Below are positions 16,233 through 25,170 of a stretch of DNA of 53,668 nucleotides, in pieces (position 1 is the stretch's first letter; each line of letters opens with the position of its first letter). This stretch comes from Stenotrophomonas sp. VV52 (GTDB taxonomy: Bacteria; Pseudomonadota; Gammaproteobacteria; Xanthomonadales; Xanthomonadaceae), in assembly GCF_002893095.1 (NCBI RefSeq), contig NZ_PKQQ01000018.1, positions 1 to 53,668 of the forward strand. The letters run 5' to 3'. Both the position numbers and the translations under genes were made by a program. Under the pieces are notes generated by a model that had not been told where the DNA came from, ran no database searches, and saw nothing but the letters and a program-made list of their open reading frames with translations.

Positions 16233-19200
16233 GATGCTTTCCGGGAATCGGTGCGCCGGTTGAAGAGCTTCTGCACCACTACGAAGAACAACGGAATGAA
16301 GAACAGACCAAGCACCGTGCCGACGATCATGCCGCCGAGCACGCCGGTGCCGATCGCACGCTGCGCGCCGGAACCGGCACCGGAGGCGATCGCCAGCGGC
16401 AGCACGCCCAGGCCAAATGCCAGCGAGGTCATGATGATCGGACGCAGGCGGTCGCGGACCGCATGCATCGTGGCTTCCAGCACACCCGCGCCCTTCTCGA
16501 GGTTCTCCTTGGCGAACTCCACGATCAGGATCGCGTTCTTGCTGGTCAGGCCCACCGTGGTCAGCATCGCCACCTGGAAGTAGATGTCGCGTTCCATGCC
16601 ACGCATGCTGTTGGCCAGCACCGCACCGAGGATGCCCAGCGGCGCCACCAGCAGCACCGAGGTCGGCACGCTCCAGCTTTCATACAGGGCCGCCAGGCAC
16701 AGGAACACGATCAGCAGCGACAGCGTGTACAGCAGCGGCGTCTGCGAGCCGGCCTGGCGTTCCTGGTAGGACAGCGCGGTCCATTCGATCTCGAAGCCCG
16801 GCGGCAGGTCCTTGGCGATCCGTTCGATCTCGGCCATGGCATCGCCCGAGGCGACACCGGGGGCCGGTTCGCCCTGGATCTCCATCGCCGACACGCCGTT
16901 GTAGCGTTCCAGGCGCGGCGAACCGTAGTCCCAGCGCTTGGTTGCGAAGGCACTGAACGGCACCATTTCACCGGCCGTGTTCTTCACCGACCACAGGTTG
17001 AAGTCGTCCGGGTTCATGCGGAACTCTGCGTCGGACTGCACATATACGCGCTTGACGCGGCCACGGTCGATGAAGTCATCGATGTAGCTGCTGCCCCACG
17101 CCGCGGCCAGCGTGCTGTTGACCGAACTGATCGACAGGCCCAGTGCGTTGGCCTTCTCCACGTCCACGTCGATGCGCAGCTGCGGCGTGTCTTCCTGGCC
17201 ATTCGGTCGCACGTTGGCCAGCAGCTTGCTCTGCCCTGCCCCGCCCAGCAGCTGGTTGCGCGCGTTGAGCAACGCTTCATGGCCCTGGCCGCTGTTGTCC
17301 TTCAGGAAGAAGGTGTAGCCCGAGCCGATGCCCAGTTCCGGCATCGCCGGCGGCGGGAAGGCAAAGATGAAGGCGTCCTTGATCCCACCCAGCGCGCCCA
17401 TTGCACGCCCGGTGATCGGACCCACACCCTGGTCGGCATCACGCTCCTTCCAGTCCTTGAGCTTGATGAAGGACATGCCCGCGTTCTGGCCCATGCCGGC
17501 GAAGCTGAAGCCCTGCACCGAGAACACCGATTCGACCGCCTCGGTTTCGTTCTTCAGGAAGTGGTCTTCCAGCTTGTACATCGCCTCCAGGGTACGTTCC
17601 TGGGTAGCGCCAACCGGCGTCTGCACCAGCGCCATCAGGATGCCCTGGTCTTCATTCGGCAGGAACGAACTGGGCAGGCGCGCGAACAGCAGGCCCATCA
17701 CCACCACCAGGGCGGCGAACACGGCCATGAAGCGCCACGGCCGCGCCAGGATGCCCTTGACCCCGCGCTGGTAGCTTTCGCTGGAGCGGTCGAAACTGCG
17801 GTTGAAGGCGTTGAAGAAGCGACCGGACCAGCCCTTGTGTGCGACGTGGTGCTCGCCCTTCTTCAGCGGCTTGAGCATGGTGGCGCACAGCGCCGGGGTC
17901 AGCACGATGGCGACCAGCACCGACAACGCCATTGCAGACACAATGGTGGCCGAGAACTGCCGGTAGATCACGCCGGTGGAGCCGCTCATGAAGGCCATCG
18001 GCACGAACACCGCCGACAGCACCAGGCCGATACCCACCAGCGCGCCGGTGATCTGGCCCATCGACTTGCGGGTCGCTTCCAGCGGCGACAGGCCCTCTTC
18101 GGACATGATGCGTTCGACGTTCTCCACCACCACGATGGCGTCGTCGACCAGCAGGCCGATGGCGAGCACCATCGCGAACATGGTCAGCATGTTGATCGAG
18201 AAGCCCAGCGCGGCCAGGATGCCGAAGGTGCCCAGCAGCACCACCGGCACCGCGATGGTGGGAATCAGGGTGGCGCGGAAGTTCTGCAGGAACAGGTACA
18301 TCACCACGAACACCAGGATGATCGCTTCGATCAGGGTCTTGATCACGCCCTTGATCGAGACCTGCACGAACGGGGTGGTGTCGTACGGCACCACCGATTC
18401 CAGCCCGGCCGGGAAGTTGGCCTTCAGGTCGTCCAGCGCGGCGCGCACGCCGTTGGCGGTATCCAGCGCGTTGGCGCCGGTGGCCAGGGTGATGGCGATA
18501 CCGGTGGACGGCTTGCCGTTGTAGCGGGTGACGAAGTCGTAGCTCTCCGCACCCAGCTCGACCCGAGCGACATCGCCCAGGCGCAGCTCGCTGCCGTCGG
18601 TGCCGCCGCGGACCAGGATGTTGCGGAACTGTTCCGGGGTCTGCAGGCGGTCCTGCGCGTTGATGGTGGCGTTGAGCTGCTGGCCCTTGATCGACGGCGC
18701 ACCGCCGAGCTGGCCGATGGCGACCTGCGCGTTCTGCGCGGTGATCGCGGCGGTCACTTCATCCACCGACAGCTTGTAGGTGTGCAGCTTGTTGGGATCC
18801 AGCCAGATGCGCATGGCGTACTTGCCACCGAACACCTGGATGTTGCCCACGCCCGGCACGCGGCTGAGCGGGTCGACGACATTGGAACCGACGTAGTCGG
18901 AGATGTCGTTGGCGTCCATGCTGCCGTCGTTGGAGACGAAGCCGATCACCTGCAGGAAGCCGCTGCTGGACTTGGCGACGTTGATGCCCTGGCGCTGCAC
19001 TTCCTGCGGCAGCAGCGGCATGGCCAGCTGCAGCTTGTTCTGCACCTGCACCTGGGCGATGTCCGGGTCGGTGCCGCTTTCGAAGGTCAGGGTGATGGTG
19101 GCCTGGCCGTTGGCCGAGCTGTTGGAGGAGAAGTAGATCAGGCCATCGATGCCCTTCATGTTCTGCTCGATGATCTGGGTCACCGAGTCTTCGACCACCT

Positions 19201-19363
19201 TGGCCGAGGCGCCCGGGTAGGTGGCGCTGATCTCGACGGCGGGCGGCGCCACTTCCGGGTACATGGACACCGGCAGCTTGAGCACCGCCAGCGCACCGGC
19301 GAGCATGATGATGATCGCAATCACCCACGCGAAGATGGGGCGATCAATGAAATAACGAGCCAT
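16229..19363 (-). CDS. smeE: RND multidrug efflux transporter, SmeE-like
   Basis: 1044 residues, the standard HAE1/AcrB length. It begins MARYFIDRPIFAWVIAIIIM. Twelve membrane spans and two large periplasmic loops are expected. The proton-relay acidic pair lies in LLVDDAIVVVENVERIM in TM4 (about residue 407), and the Lys/Thr helices are recognisable (GLTSKNAILIVEFAKE). It is the proton-driven drug pump of the complex. Twelve bases separate it from smeD upstream, and it overlaps smeF downstream. The smeE identity rests on the operon structure and the divergent SmeT-like repressor. Confidence 0.95.
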   Translation of the reverse strand: MARYFIDRPIFAWVIAIIIMLAGALAVLKLPVSMYPEVAPPAVEISATYPGASAKVVEDSVTQIIEQNMKGIDGLIYFSSNSSANGQATITLTFESGTDPDIAQVQVQNKLQLAMPLLPQEVQRQGINVAKSSSGFLQVIGFVSNDGSMDANDISDYVGSNVVDPLSRVPGVGNIQVFGGKYAMRIWLDPNKLHTYKLSVDEVTAAITAQNAQVAIGQLGGAPSIKGQQLNATINAQDRLQTPEQFRNILVRGGTDGSELRLGDVARVELGAESYDFVTRYNGKPSTGIAITLATGANALDTANGVRAALDDLKANFPAGLESVVPYDTTPFVQVSIKGVIKTLIEAIILVFVVMYLFLQNFRATLIPTIAVPVVLLGTFGILAALGFSINMLTMFAMVLAIGLLVDDAIVVVENVERIMSEEGLSPLEATRKSMGQITGALVGIGLVLSAVFVPMAFMSGSTGVIYRQFSATIVSAMALSVLVAIVLTPALCATMLKPLKKGEHHVAHKGWSGRFFNAFNRSFDRSSESYQRGVKGILARPWRFMAVFAALVVVMGLLFARLPSSFLPNEDQGILMALVQTPVGATQERTLEAMYKLEDHFLKNETEAVESVFSVQGFSFAGMGQNAGMSFIKLKDWKERDADQGVGPITGRAMGALGGIKDAFIFAFPPPAMPELGIGSGYTFFLKDNSGQGHEALLNARNQLLGGAGQSKLLANVRPNGQEDTPQLRIDVDVEKANALGLSISSVNSTLAAAWGSSYIDDFIDRGRVKRVYVQSDAEFRMNPDDFNLWSVKNTAGEMVPFSAFATKRWDYGSPRLERYNGVSAMEIQGEPAPGVASGDAMAEIERIAKDLPPGFEIEWTALSYQERQAGSQTPLLYTLSLLIVFLCLAALYESWSVPTSVLLVAPLGILGAVLANSMRGMERDIYFQVAMLTTVGLTSKNAILIVEFAKENLEKGAGVLEATMHAVRDRLRPIIMTSLAFGLGVLPLAIASGAGSGAQRAIGTGVLGGMIVGTVLGLFFIPLFFVVVQKLFNRRTDSRKAS

Positions 19364-19375
19364 GGACGTGTTCCC

Positions 19376-20551
19376 TTACTGCTTGGCGGCTGCGGCGGCC
19401 GGCGCTGCCGGTGCAGCGGGCGCGGCGCCCATCTCGGTGGCCTGCACGGGCATGCCCGGCTGGATCTTCTGCAGGCCTTCGACGATGACCTTGTCGCCGG
19501 CCTTGAGGCCGTCCTCGACCAGCCACGTGCTGCCCAGCGCGCGGCTGACCTTGACCGGGCGCACTTCGACCTTGTTGTCCTTGCCGACCACCATGGCGCT
19601 GGTGTCGCCCTTGGCGTCGCGGGCGATGCCCTGCATCGGCACCAGCAGGGCGTTCTCACGCACGCCGCTGCCGACCTGGGCGCGCACGTACATGCCGGGC
19701 ATCAGCACCTGGTCGGGATTGGCGACCTTGACCCGCAGCGCGTAGCTGCCGGTGGTGGGGTCGACGCTGACTTCGGAGAACTCCAGGCTGCCCTTGTGCT
19801 CGAAGGGGGTGCCGTCGTCGAGCAGGATGGTCACCGGCAGGCTCTGGTTGTCCTGCAGGCGGCCGCTGGCCAGTTCGCGGCGCAGCTGCAGCAGTTCGCT
19901 GGCGGACTGGGTCAGGTCCACGTAGATGGGGTCGAGCTGCTGCACGGTGGCCAGGGCCTCGGCCTGGCCGGCGCTGACCAGTGCGCCCTGGGTGACCGAG
20001 GACTTGCCGATGCGGCCGCTGATCGGGGCGGTGATGCGGGCAAAGCCGAGGGTGACATTGGCGGCGTCGAGCGCGGCCCGGGCGGCACCGACGTCGGCTT
20101 CGGCCTGCTTCTGCGCGGCAACGGCGTTTTCGAGGTCCTGCTGGCTGACCGCGTCGACCTTGGCCAGTTCGGTGATGCGCTTGGCGCTCAGGCGTGCGGC
20201 ATTGGCGGTGGCTTCGGCGCGCGCGAGCTGGGCACGGGCACTGTTGGCCTGCGCGCGGTAGCTGGCGTCGTCGACCTGGTACAGCGGCTGGCCGGCAGTG
20301 ACCAGGCCGCCTTCGGTGAACAGGCGCTTGGCGACGATGCCGCTGACCTGCGGACGCACTTCGGCGACCAGGAAGGCATTGGTGCGGCCGGGAAGTTCGC
20401 GGGTCAGGCCGACCTGTTCGGCCTTGAGGGTGGCAACGGTGACCTGGCCGGGCCCGCCCTGCTGGCCTTCCTGCTCACCGCCGCCACAGGCGGACAGGGT
20501 CAGGGCGATCGCCAGGGACAGGGCGAGGAAGCGATACGGGGTTGGAGACAT
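19376..20551 (-). CDS. smeD: RND periplasmic adaptor, SmeD-like
   Basis: 391 residues from MSPTPYRFLALSLAIALT. The frame is open further upstream, but this start gives a proper lipoprotein signal ending LSAC at Cys22. Domain order is typical of the AcrA family: a barrel-sandwich hybrid half with GLVTAGQPLYQVDDASYRA, an alpha hairpin (about 95-165, Ala/Glu-rich), the returning lipoyl half with ITAPISGRIGKSSVTQGALV, a beta-barrel and a membrane-proximal domain. An Ala/Pro-rich tail closes the protein. It is the first gene of the operon, directly behind the SmeT operator. Confidence 0.93.
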   Translation of the reverse strand: MSPTPYRFLALSLAIALTLSACGGGEQEGQQGGPGQVTVATLKAEQVGLTRELPGRTNAFLVAEVRPQVSGIVAKRLFTEGGLVTAGQPLYQVDDASYRAQANSARAQLARAEATANAARLSAKRITELAKVDAVSQQDLENAVAAQKQAEADVGAARAALDAANVTLGFARITAPISGRIGKSSVTQGALVSAGQAEALATVQQLDPIYVDLTQSASELLQLRRELASGRLQDNQSLPVTILLDDGTPFEHKGSLEFSEVSVDPTTGSYALRVKVANPDQVLMPGMYVRAQVGSGVRENALLVPMQGIARDAKGDTSAMVVGKDNKVEVRPVKVSRALGSTWLVEDGLKAGDKVIVEGLQKIQPGMPVQATEMGAAPAAPAAPAAAAAKQ

Positions 20552-20636
20552 GGTGGGGGGCTCGCGGCAAACAGAAAGAGGGCTGGGAAAACCGCTCTCG
20601 TAGCTACGCGCGGTCCTCACCGAGGATCAGTGGGGC

Positions 20637-20670
20637 GTAAATATACATACATGCATGTTTGTTTGTAAAC
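20637..20670. promoter_or_regulatory. SmeT operator, pseudo-palindrome between smeT and smeD
   Basis: A 34-base imperfect inverted repeat is centred on ACATGCATGT, with half-sites GTAAATATACAT and ATGTTTGTTTGTAAAC that match over most positions when one is complemented. S. maltophilia SmeT is known to bind a pseudo-palindrome in this interval and to repress both directions. The element overlaps the predicted smeD promoter and ends four bases before a TACAAT box for smeT. Confidence 0.85.
20640..20669 (-). promoter_or_regulatory. Predicted smeDEF sigma-70 promoter
   Basis: On the minus strand TTTACA (20669-20664) and TATATT (20645-20640) are 18 bases apart, both close to consensus, and lie wholly inside the SmeT operator. 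Binding of SmeT would occlude RNA polymerase. A possible -10 for smeT, TACAAT, is at 20674-20679 on the plus strand, with no good -35 partner. Confidence 0.7.
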
Positions 20671-20715
20671 GGGTACAATTCAGGCCGGTTTCATCCAGCA
20701 CGTGCACAGAGCGCA

Positions 20716-21384
20716 ATGGCCAGAAAAACCAAAGAAGCGGCCCAGGCGACGCGCGAGGGGATCCTCGACGCGGCCCAGGTCTGTTTCCACGAATTCGGGG
20801 TGGCCGGGACCAGCCTGGCGATGATCGGCGAGCGCGCGGGCTATACCCGGGGCGCGGTGTACTGGCACTTCAAGAACAAGTCGGAAGTGTTGACGGCGAT
20901 GATCGACCGCGAGCGCATCCCGTTCATCGAGCGGCTGCGGCGTACGGCGTCGTCGAAGCGCACGACGCCGGTGCGCGACCTGCGTTCGGCGCTGCTGGTG
21001 TCGTTCCAGGAGATTTCCGAGGACGAGCGCCTGCGCAACATGCTGGAGATCATGCTGCGCAATGACCTGTCGGTGGAAAGCCAGGCGATGCAGGAGATGC
21101 AGCGCGAGATGTCGCGCGAGGAGCTGGCGATCATCGGCGCGGCAATGCAGCGCGCGCGCGAACTGGGCCAGTTGCGCGAGGGCGTGGACGTGGACACGGT
21201 GGCGCGCATCATCAGCACGAGCCTGACCGGGGTGCTGTACAGCGCGATGCTGGAGCCGGAGCTGTTCGAGCTGCAGCGCGACGGCCGGCAGACGCTGGAC
21301 GCGATCTTCGGTGCGTTCGTGGTGCCCGGGGTGTTCGAGCCGGGCTCGCCGCCCGAGCCGTTGCCGACGGACGACGAGGCGTAG
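20716..21384 (+). CDS. smeT: TetR-family repressor, SmeT-like
   Basis: 222 residues from MARKTKEAAQATREGILDAA. An upstream in-frame ATG at 20659 lies inside the operator and is not used here. The N-terminal helix-turn-helix contains MIGERAGYTRGAVYWHFKNK, nearly identical to that recalled for S. maltophilia SmeT (219 residues). The C-terminal ligand domain diverges more and ends PEPLPTDDEA. It represses smeDEF and itself. The TAG stop is embedded in a GTAG that starts a downstream hairpin. Confidence 0.93.
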   Translation: MARKTKEAAQATREGILDAAQVCFHEFGVAGTSLAMIGERAGYTRGAVYWHFKNKSEVLTAMIDRERIPFIERLRRTASSKRTTPVRDLRSALLVSFQEISEDERLRNMLEIMLRNDLSVESQAMQEMQREMSREELAIIGAAMQRARELGQLREGVDVDTVARIISTSLTGVLYSAMLEPELFELQRDGRQTLDAIFGAFVVPGVFEPGSPPEPLPTDDEA

Positions 21385-21410
21385 AGCAAAAAGCAGCGCT
21401 TTTGTTGATC
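21381..21410 (+). repeat. SMAG-like hairpin overlapping the smeT stop codon
   Basis: GTAG (21381-21384) contains the TAG stop of smeT. It is followed by a short imperfect stem, AAAAGC/GCTTTT, around an A/G loop, and then TTGATC. The stem is AT-richer and weaker than other copies in the window, so assignment to the SMAG family is tentative. Confidence 0.4.
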
Positions 21411-21428
21411 CTGGCAGGGGCGGCCGTC

Positions 21429-21519
21429 GGGCAGCCCCGCTCCGAGACACGCCGTGAACCCGTCCTTGGGGGCTGCTAGAAAACATCCATGTTTTCTAGC
21501 GTCTCTCCGGGGGCTACCC
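21429..21519. repeat. 91-base nested inverted repeat between smeT and hslU
   Basis: An outer imperfect inverted repeat (21429-21448 against 21501-21519, GGGCAGCCCC paired with GGGGGCTACCC) encloses a perfect 12-bp hairpin with a 2-base loop at 21475-21500 (GCTAGAAAACAT and its complement). The segment GACACGCCGTGAACCC between them resembles a dispersed intergenic repeat I recall from Stenotrophomonas genomes; this is not verified. It lies between convergent genes. Confidence 0.65.
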
Positions 21520-21571
21520 GCCGGCCACCCCGATAGATTGTCGTGGGGCGGATGGAGCAGGCACGCGCCGG

Positions 21572-22948
21572 TTACAGGATGTAACGGCTCAGGTCCGGGT
21601 CCTTGACCAGTTCGCCCAGGTGTTTGTCCACGTAGGCCTTGTCGATGGCGATGGTTTCGCCGTCGCGGTCCGGGGCTTCGTAGCTCAGCGAGTCGAGCAG
21701 GCGTTCCAGCACGGTGTGCAGGCGACGGGCGCCGATGTTTTCCTGGCGTTCGTTGACCTGGAAGGCGATCTCGGCCAGGCGGTCGACGGCGTCTGCGGTG
21801 AAGGTGACGGCCACGCCTTCGGTCTGCAGCAGGGCTTCGTACTGTTTGGTCAGCGCAGCCTTGGGCTCGGTCAGGATGCGCACGAAGTCGTCCTTGCTCA
21901 GCGCGCCCAGTTCCACGCGGATCGGGAAACGGCCCTGCAGTTCGGGAATCAGGTCGCTGGGCTTGGCGAGGTGGAAGGCGCCGGACGCAATGAACAGGAT
22001 GTGGTCGGTCTTGATCGTGCCGTACTTGGTCGAGACGTTGGAACCTTCCACCAGCGGCAGCAGGTCGCGCTGCACGCCTTCGCGCGAGACGTCGCCACCG
22101 CCGACGTTGTCGCCGCGCTTGGCGACCTTGTCGATCTCGTCGATGAAGACGATGCCGTGCTGTTCGCAGGCTTCGATGGCGGCGGTGCGGATGTCGTCTT
22201 CGTTGACCAGCTTGCCGGCTTCTTCCTCCACCAGCAGCGGGCGCGCGGCCTTGATGGTCAGGGTGCGCTTCTGGGCCTTGGCGCCGCCGCCGAGGTTGGC
22301 GAACATCGACTTCAGCTGCTGGCCCATTTCTTCCATGCCCGGCGGGGTCATGATGTCCAGGCTGACGTTGGCCGAGATGTCGAGTTCGATCTCGCGCTCG
22401 TCCAGCTCGCCGTTGCGCAGCATGCGGCGGAACTTGATGCGGGTTTCATTGTCCTGCGCGGAAGGTTCGTTGCGCGCGGCTTCGGGATCGAAACCGATGC
22501 CGCCGGCACGGCGCGGCAGCAGCGCGTCCAGGATGCGGTCTTCGGCGCGTTCTTCGGCCTGGGTGCGCACGCGCACCTTGGCCTGTTCGCGGTAGAGCTT
22601 GACGGCGGTGTCGGCCAGGTCGCGGATGATCTGTTCGACGTCCTTGCCGACGTAACCCACTTCGGTGAAACGGGTGGCTTCGACCTTGACGAACGGGGCA
22701 TTGGCCAGGGTGGCCAGGCGACGCGCGATCTCGGTCTTGCCGACGCCGGTCGGACCGATCATCAGGATGTTCTTGGGCATGACTTCATTGCGCAGCTCCG
22801 GCACCAGCTGCATGCGGCGCCAGCGGTTGCGCAGCGCGATGGCCACCGCGCGCTTGGCATCGTGCTGGCCGACGATATGCCGGTCCAGCTCCTGCACGAT
22901 CTCGCGCGGGGTCATGGTGGCGGAGGACACTTCGATCTTGTGGGGCAT
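21572..22948 (-). CDS. hslU: ATP-dependent protease ATPase subunit HslU
   Basis: 458 residues from MPHKIEVSSATMTPREIVQE. The open frame continues upstream only as an overlap with hslV in another frame. The AAA+ core has Walker A GPTGVGKTEIARRL and Walker B GIVFIDEIDKVAKR. The inserted I domain is rich in charged residues, and the C-terminus ends in the expected DLSRYIL that docks into HslV. It unfolds substrates for HslV. It starts two bases after the hslV stop. Confidence 0.97.
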   Translation of the reverse strand: MPHKIEVSSATMTPREIVQELDRHIVGQHDAKRAVAIALRNRWRRMQLVPELRNEVMPKNILMIGPTGVGKTEIARRLATLANAPFVKVEATRFTEVGYVGKDVEQIIRDLADTAVKLYREQAKVRVRTQAEERAEDRILDALLPRRAGGIGFDPEAARNEPSAQDNETRIKFRRMLRNGELDEREIELDISANVSLDIMTPPGMEEMGQQLKSMFANLGGGAKAQKRTLTIKAARPLLVEEEAGKLVNEDDIRTAAIEACEQHGIVFIDEIDKVAKRGDNVGGGDVSREGVQRDLLPLVEGSNVSTKYGTIKTDHILFIASGAFHLAKPSDLIPELQGRFPIRVELGALSKDDFVRILTEPKAALTKQYEALLQTEGVAVTFTADAVDRLAEIAFQVNERQENIGARRLHTVLERLLDSLSYEAPDRDGETIAIDKAYVDKHLGELVKDPDLSRYIL

Positions 22949-22950
22949 GT

Positions 22951-23502
22951 TCAGAGCTCCTCGACCACGACGTTGCGGTTGGTGTAGATGCAGATGTCGC
23001 CGGCGATGTTGATCGCTTCGCTGGCAATGGTGCGTGCGTCCAGTTCGGTGTGCGCCATCAAGGCGCGTGCGGCAGACAGCGCATACGAGCCGCCGGAACC
23101 GATCGCGATGATGCCGTCTTCCGGCTCGATCACGTCGCCAGTGCCGCTGATGATCAGCGAGGTTTCCTTGTCGGCCACGGCCAGCAGCGCTTCGAGCTTG
23201 CCGAGGCGGCGCTCGGTGCGCCAATCCTTGGCCAGCTCCACGGCAGCGCGGGTCAGCTGCCCGTGCTTTTCGAGCTTGGCTTCGAACAGTTCGAACAGGG
23301 TGAAGGCGTCAGCCGCTGCGCCGGCGAAACCGGCCAGCACCTGGCCGTCACGTCCCAGTCGGCGCACCTTGCGCGCGTTGCCCTTCATCACGGTGTGGCC
23401 CAGCGTGACCTGGCCGTCGCCGGCGATCGCCACGTGCTCGCCGCGACGCACGCAGACGATGGTGGTGGCATGAAATACGGTGGGGTTCTGACTGGGATCC
23501 AT
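22951..23502 (-). CDS. hslV: ATP-dependent protease peptidase subunit HslV
   Basis: 183 residues. The N-terminal-nucleophile Thr is T13 in HATTIVCVRRGEHVAIAGDG. Unlike E. coli, where only Met precedes the Thr, there is a 12-residue leader (MDPSQNPTVFHA) that would need removal. This leader is usual in Xanthomonadaceae as far as I recall. It forms the dodecameric proteolytic core capped by HslU. It lies downstream of xerC by 74 bases. Confidence 0.96.
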   Translation of the reverse strand: MDPSQNPTVFHATTIVCVRRGEHVAIAGDGQVTLGHTVMKGNARKVRRLGRDGQVLAGFAGAAADAFTLFELFEAKLEKHGQLTRAAVELAKDWRTERRLGKLEALLAVADKETSLIISGTGDVIEPEDGIIAIGSGGSYALSAARALMAHTELDARTIASEAINIAGDICIYTNRNVVVEEL

Positions 23503-23576
23503 GGTGCCTCCGGTAGCTGTTCGAGGGACATGGGGCCGCCCGCCGCCGCCATCAAGCCTGCGCGTGAAGCTGCCGT

Positions 23577-24470
23577 TCAGCCGCCCTCGCCCGGGTCCTT
23601 GCGCCGCTTGGCACGCGGATGCGCGGCGTCATACACCTTGGCCAGGTGCTGGAAGTCCAGGTGGGTGTAGATCTGGGTGGTGGCGATGTCGGCGTGGCCG
23701 AGCAGTTCCTGCACGCCGCGCAGGTCGCCGGAGGATTCCAGGATATGGCTGGCGAAACTGTGCCGCAGCATGTGCGGGTGCACGTGCTTGAACAGCCCCT
23801 GGCGCTGGGCCAGCTGGCGGATCCGGATCTGCACCGCGCGCTGGGTGATCGGCCCGCCCTTGCGCCCGGGAAACACCGGTTGCGCCTCGCTGCCACCGCT
23901 CTCGTCGCGCCAGCCCAGCAGCGCGTCGCGCGCGTGCGAACCGAACGGCACGCGGCGCTGGCGGTTGCCCTTGCCGAGCACGTTGACCAGGCCGGTGGCG
24001 AAATCAAGGTCACGCCAGATCAACGCGCACAGCTCGCTCAGGCGCAGGCCGGAAGAATAGAACAGCTCCAGCAGCGCGCGGTCGCGCAGGCCCAGCGGTG
24101 CATCGGTGGGCAGTTCGACCAGGCGTACCGCTTCGTCCGCATCGAGCACCTGCGGCAATCTGCGTGGCGCCTTCGGCGCCTTCAGGCCGGCGGCCGGGCT
24201 GGCCGCGATGCGTTGATGCTTGAGCAGCCACGCATAGAAGCTGCGGCAGGCCGACAACCGTCGCTGCAGCGACTTCGGCGCCAGCCCGCGGCGGTGTTCG
24301 TCGGCGATGAACCGACGCAGCTGCGGACCGTCGAGGGCTTCGGCGCTCGCATCCTGCTGGGTCGCCCAGCTGCCGAGCGCGTCCAGGTCGCGCCGGTAGG
24401 CATCCAGCGTGTGCGCCGACGCACGGCGCTCCACCTGCAGGTAGCCGAGGAAGTCCTGGACAGCGTTCAT
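23577..24470 (-). CDS. xerC: Site-specific tyrosine recombinase XerC
   Basis: 297 residues. The N-terminal SAM-like core-binding domain spans about 1-95 and the catalytic domain about 105-290. All six catalytic positions are present: R143 (GLRLSEL), K167, H233 and R236 (HPHMLRHSF), H259 (LLGHADIATTQ) and Y268 (IYTH). With XerD it resolves chromosome dimers at dif. Its placement after dapF and a DUF484 gene copies the E. coli order yifL-dapF-yigA-xerC, which supports XerC rather than XerD. Confidence 0.95.
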   Translation of the reverse strand: MNAVQDFLGYLQVERRASAHTLDAYRRDLDALGSWATQQDASAEALDGPQLRRFIADEHRRGLAPKSLQRRLSACRSFYAWLLKHQRIAASPAAGLKAPKAPRRLPQVLDADEAVRLVELPTDAPLGLRDRALLELFYSSGLRLSELCALIWRDLDFATGLVNVLGKGNRQRRVPFGSHARDALLGWRDESGGSEAQPVFPGRKGGPITQRAVQIRIRQLAQRQGLFKHVHPHMLRHSFASHILESSGDLRGVQELLGHADIATTQIYTHLDFQHLAKVYDAAHPRAKRRKDPGEGG

Positions 24471-24492
24471 GCAGTCGCTCGCCGGCTGTGGC

Positions 24493-25170
24493 TCAGGCCG
24501 GGTCGAACCGCTTGAGCGCCACGGCCAGTGCTTCGCCCATCATGCGCAGGAACAGCGTGCCCATGCCCGGGTAGAAGCGGTTGCCGTCGTGGCTGCCGAC
24601 CGCGATCAGGCCCACGCCGGGCAGCGGCAGCAAGGCGCTGGACTGCACTTCGTCGACCCGCCCGCCGTACAGCACGGTGTTCTTTTCCGGCTGCAGGCGG
24701 CCACAGATCGGCTCGCCGTCCTTCAGGCAGTCGCGGAACGAGGCCAGCAGCGGGCTGCCTTCCTCGATCACCTGCAGCCACGGCGCCTGTTCCAGCCCCG
24801 GCACCGGTTGCAGTACCACCAGGCGGACCAGGTCGCCGGCGAAATCCTCTTCCAGCGACGCGGCCATCGCGCGCAGGGTGTCGGCCGCGCTGCCCTGTTT
24901 CATCAGCGCCAGGGTGAGCTGGTGGGTGCGCACGGCCAGGCGTTCGTTGACCTGCGCGTTGGCGGCCAGGTCGGCCAGCCGCCGCGACAGTTCGCGGTTC
25001 TTGTCGCGCAGCACTTCCAGCTGGTAGCTGGCCAGCGACGCGGTGGGGCCGTCATCGCGCGGCACCACCAGGGTCAGCGCCAGGTCCGGGAACTGTTTCA
25101 GGAACGCCGGATGGCGGCGCAACCAGGCGGCGACTTCATGCGCCCCGATCTTCTCGACGGTCTCGCTCAT
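24493..25170 (-). CDS. DUF484 family protein (YigA-like)
   Basis: 225 residues from MSETVEKIGAHEVAAWLRRH. The N-terminal VAAWLRRHPAFLKQFPDLAL block is the family signature. A coiled-coil stretch (about 48-75, with LEVLRDKNRELSRRLADL) and a GAF-like C-terminal domain follow. The function is not established; the gene is conserved between dapF and xerC. Its ATG overlaps the dapF stop (ATGA). Confidence 0.9.
   Translation of the reverse strand: MSETVEKIGAHEVAAWLRRHPAFLKQFPDLALTLVVPRDDGPTASLASYQLEVLRDKNRELSRRLADLAANAQVNERLAVRTHQLTLALMKQGSAADTLRAMAASLEEDFAGDLVRLVVLQPVPGLEQAPWLQVIEEGSPLLASFRDCLKDGEPICGRLQPEKNTVLYGGRVDEVQSSALLPLPGVGLIAVGSHDGNRFYPGMGTLFLRMMGEALAVALKRFDPA

Noticed and set aside
16463..20668. 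1401-codon open frame on the plus strand across the smeDEF genes
   Set aside because: It is antisense to three unmistakable RND genes; its product is His/Gln/Arg-rich without domains, an effect of high-GC third positions.
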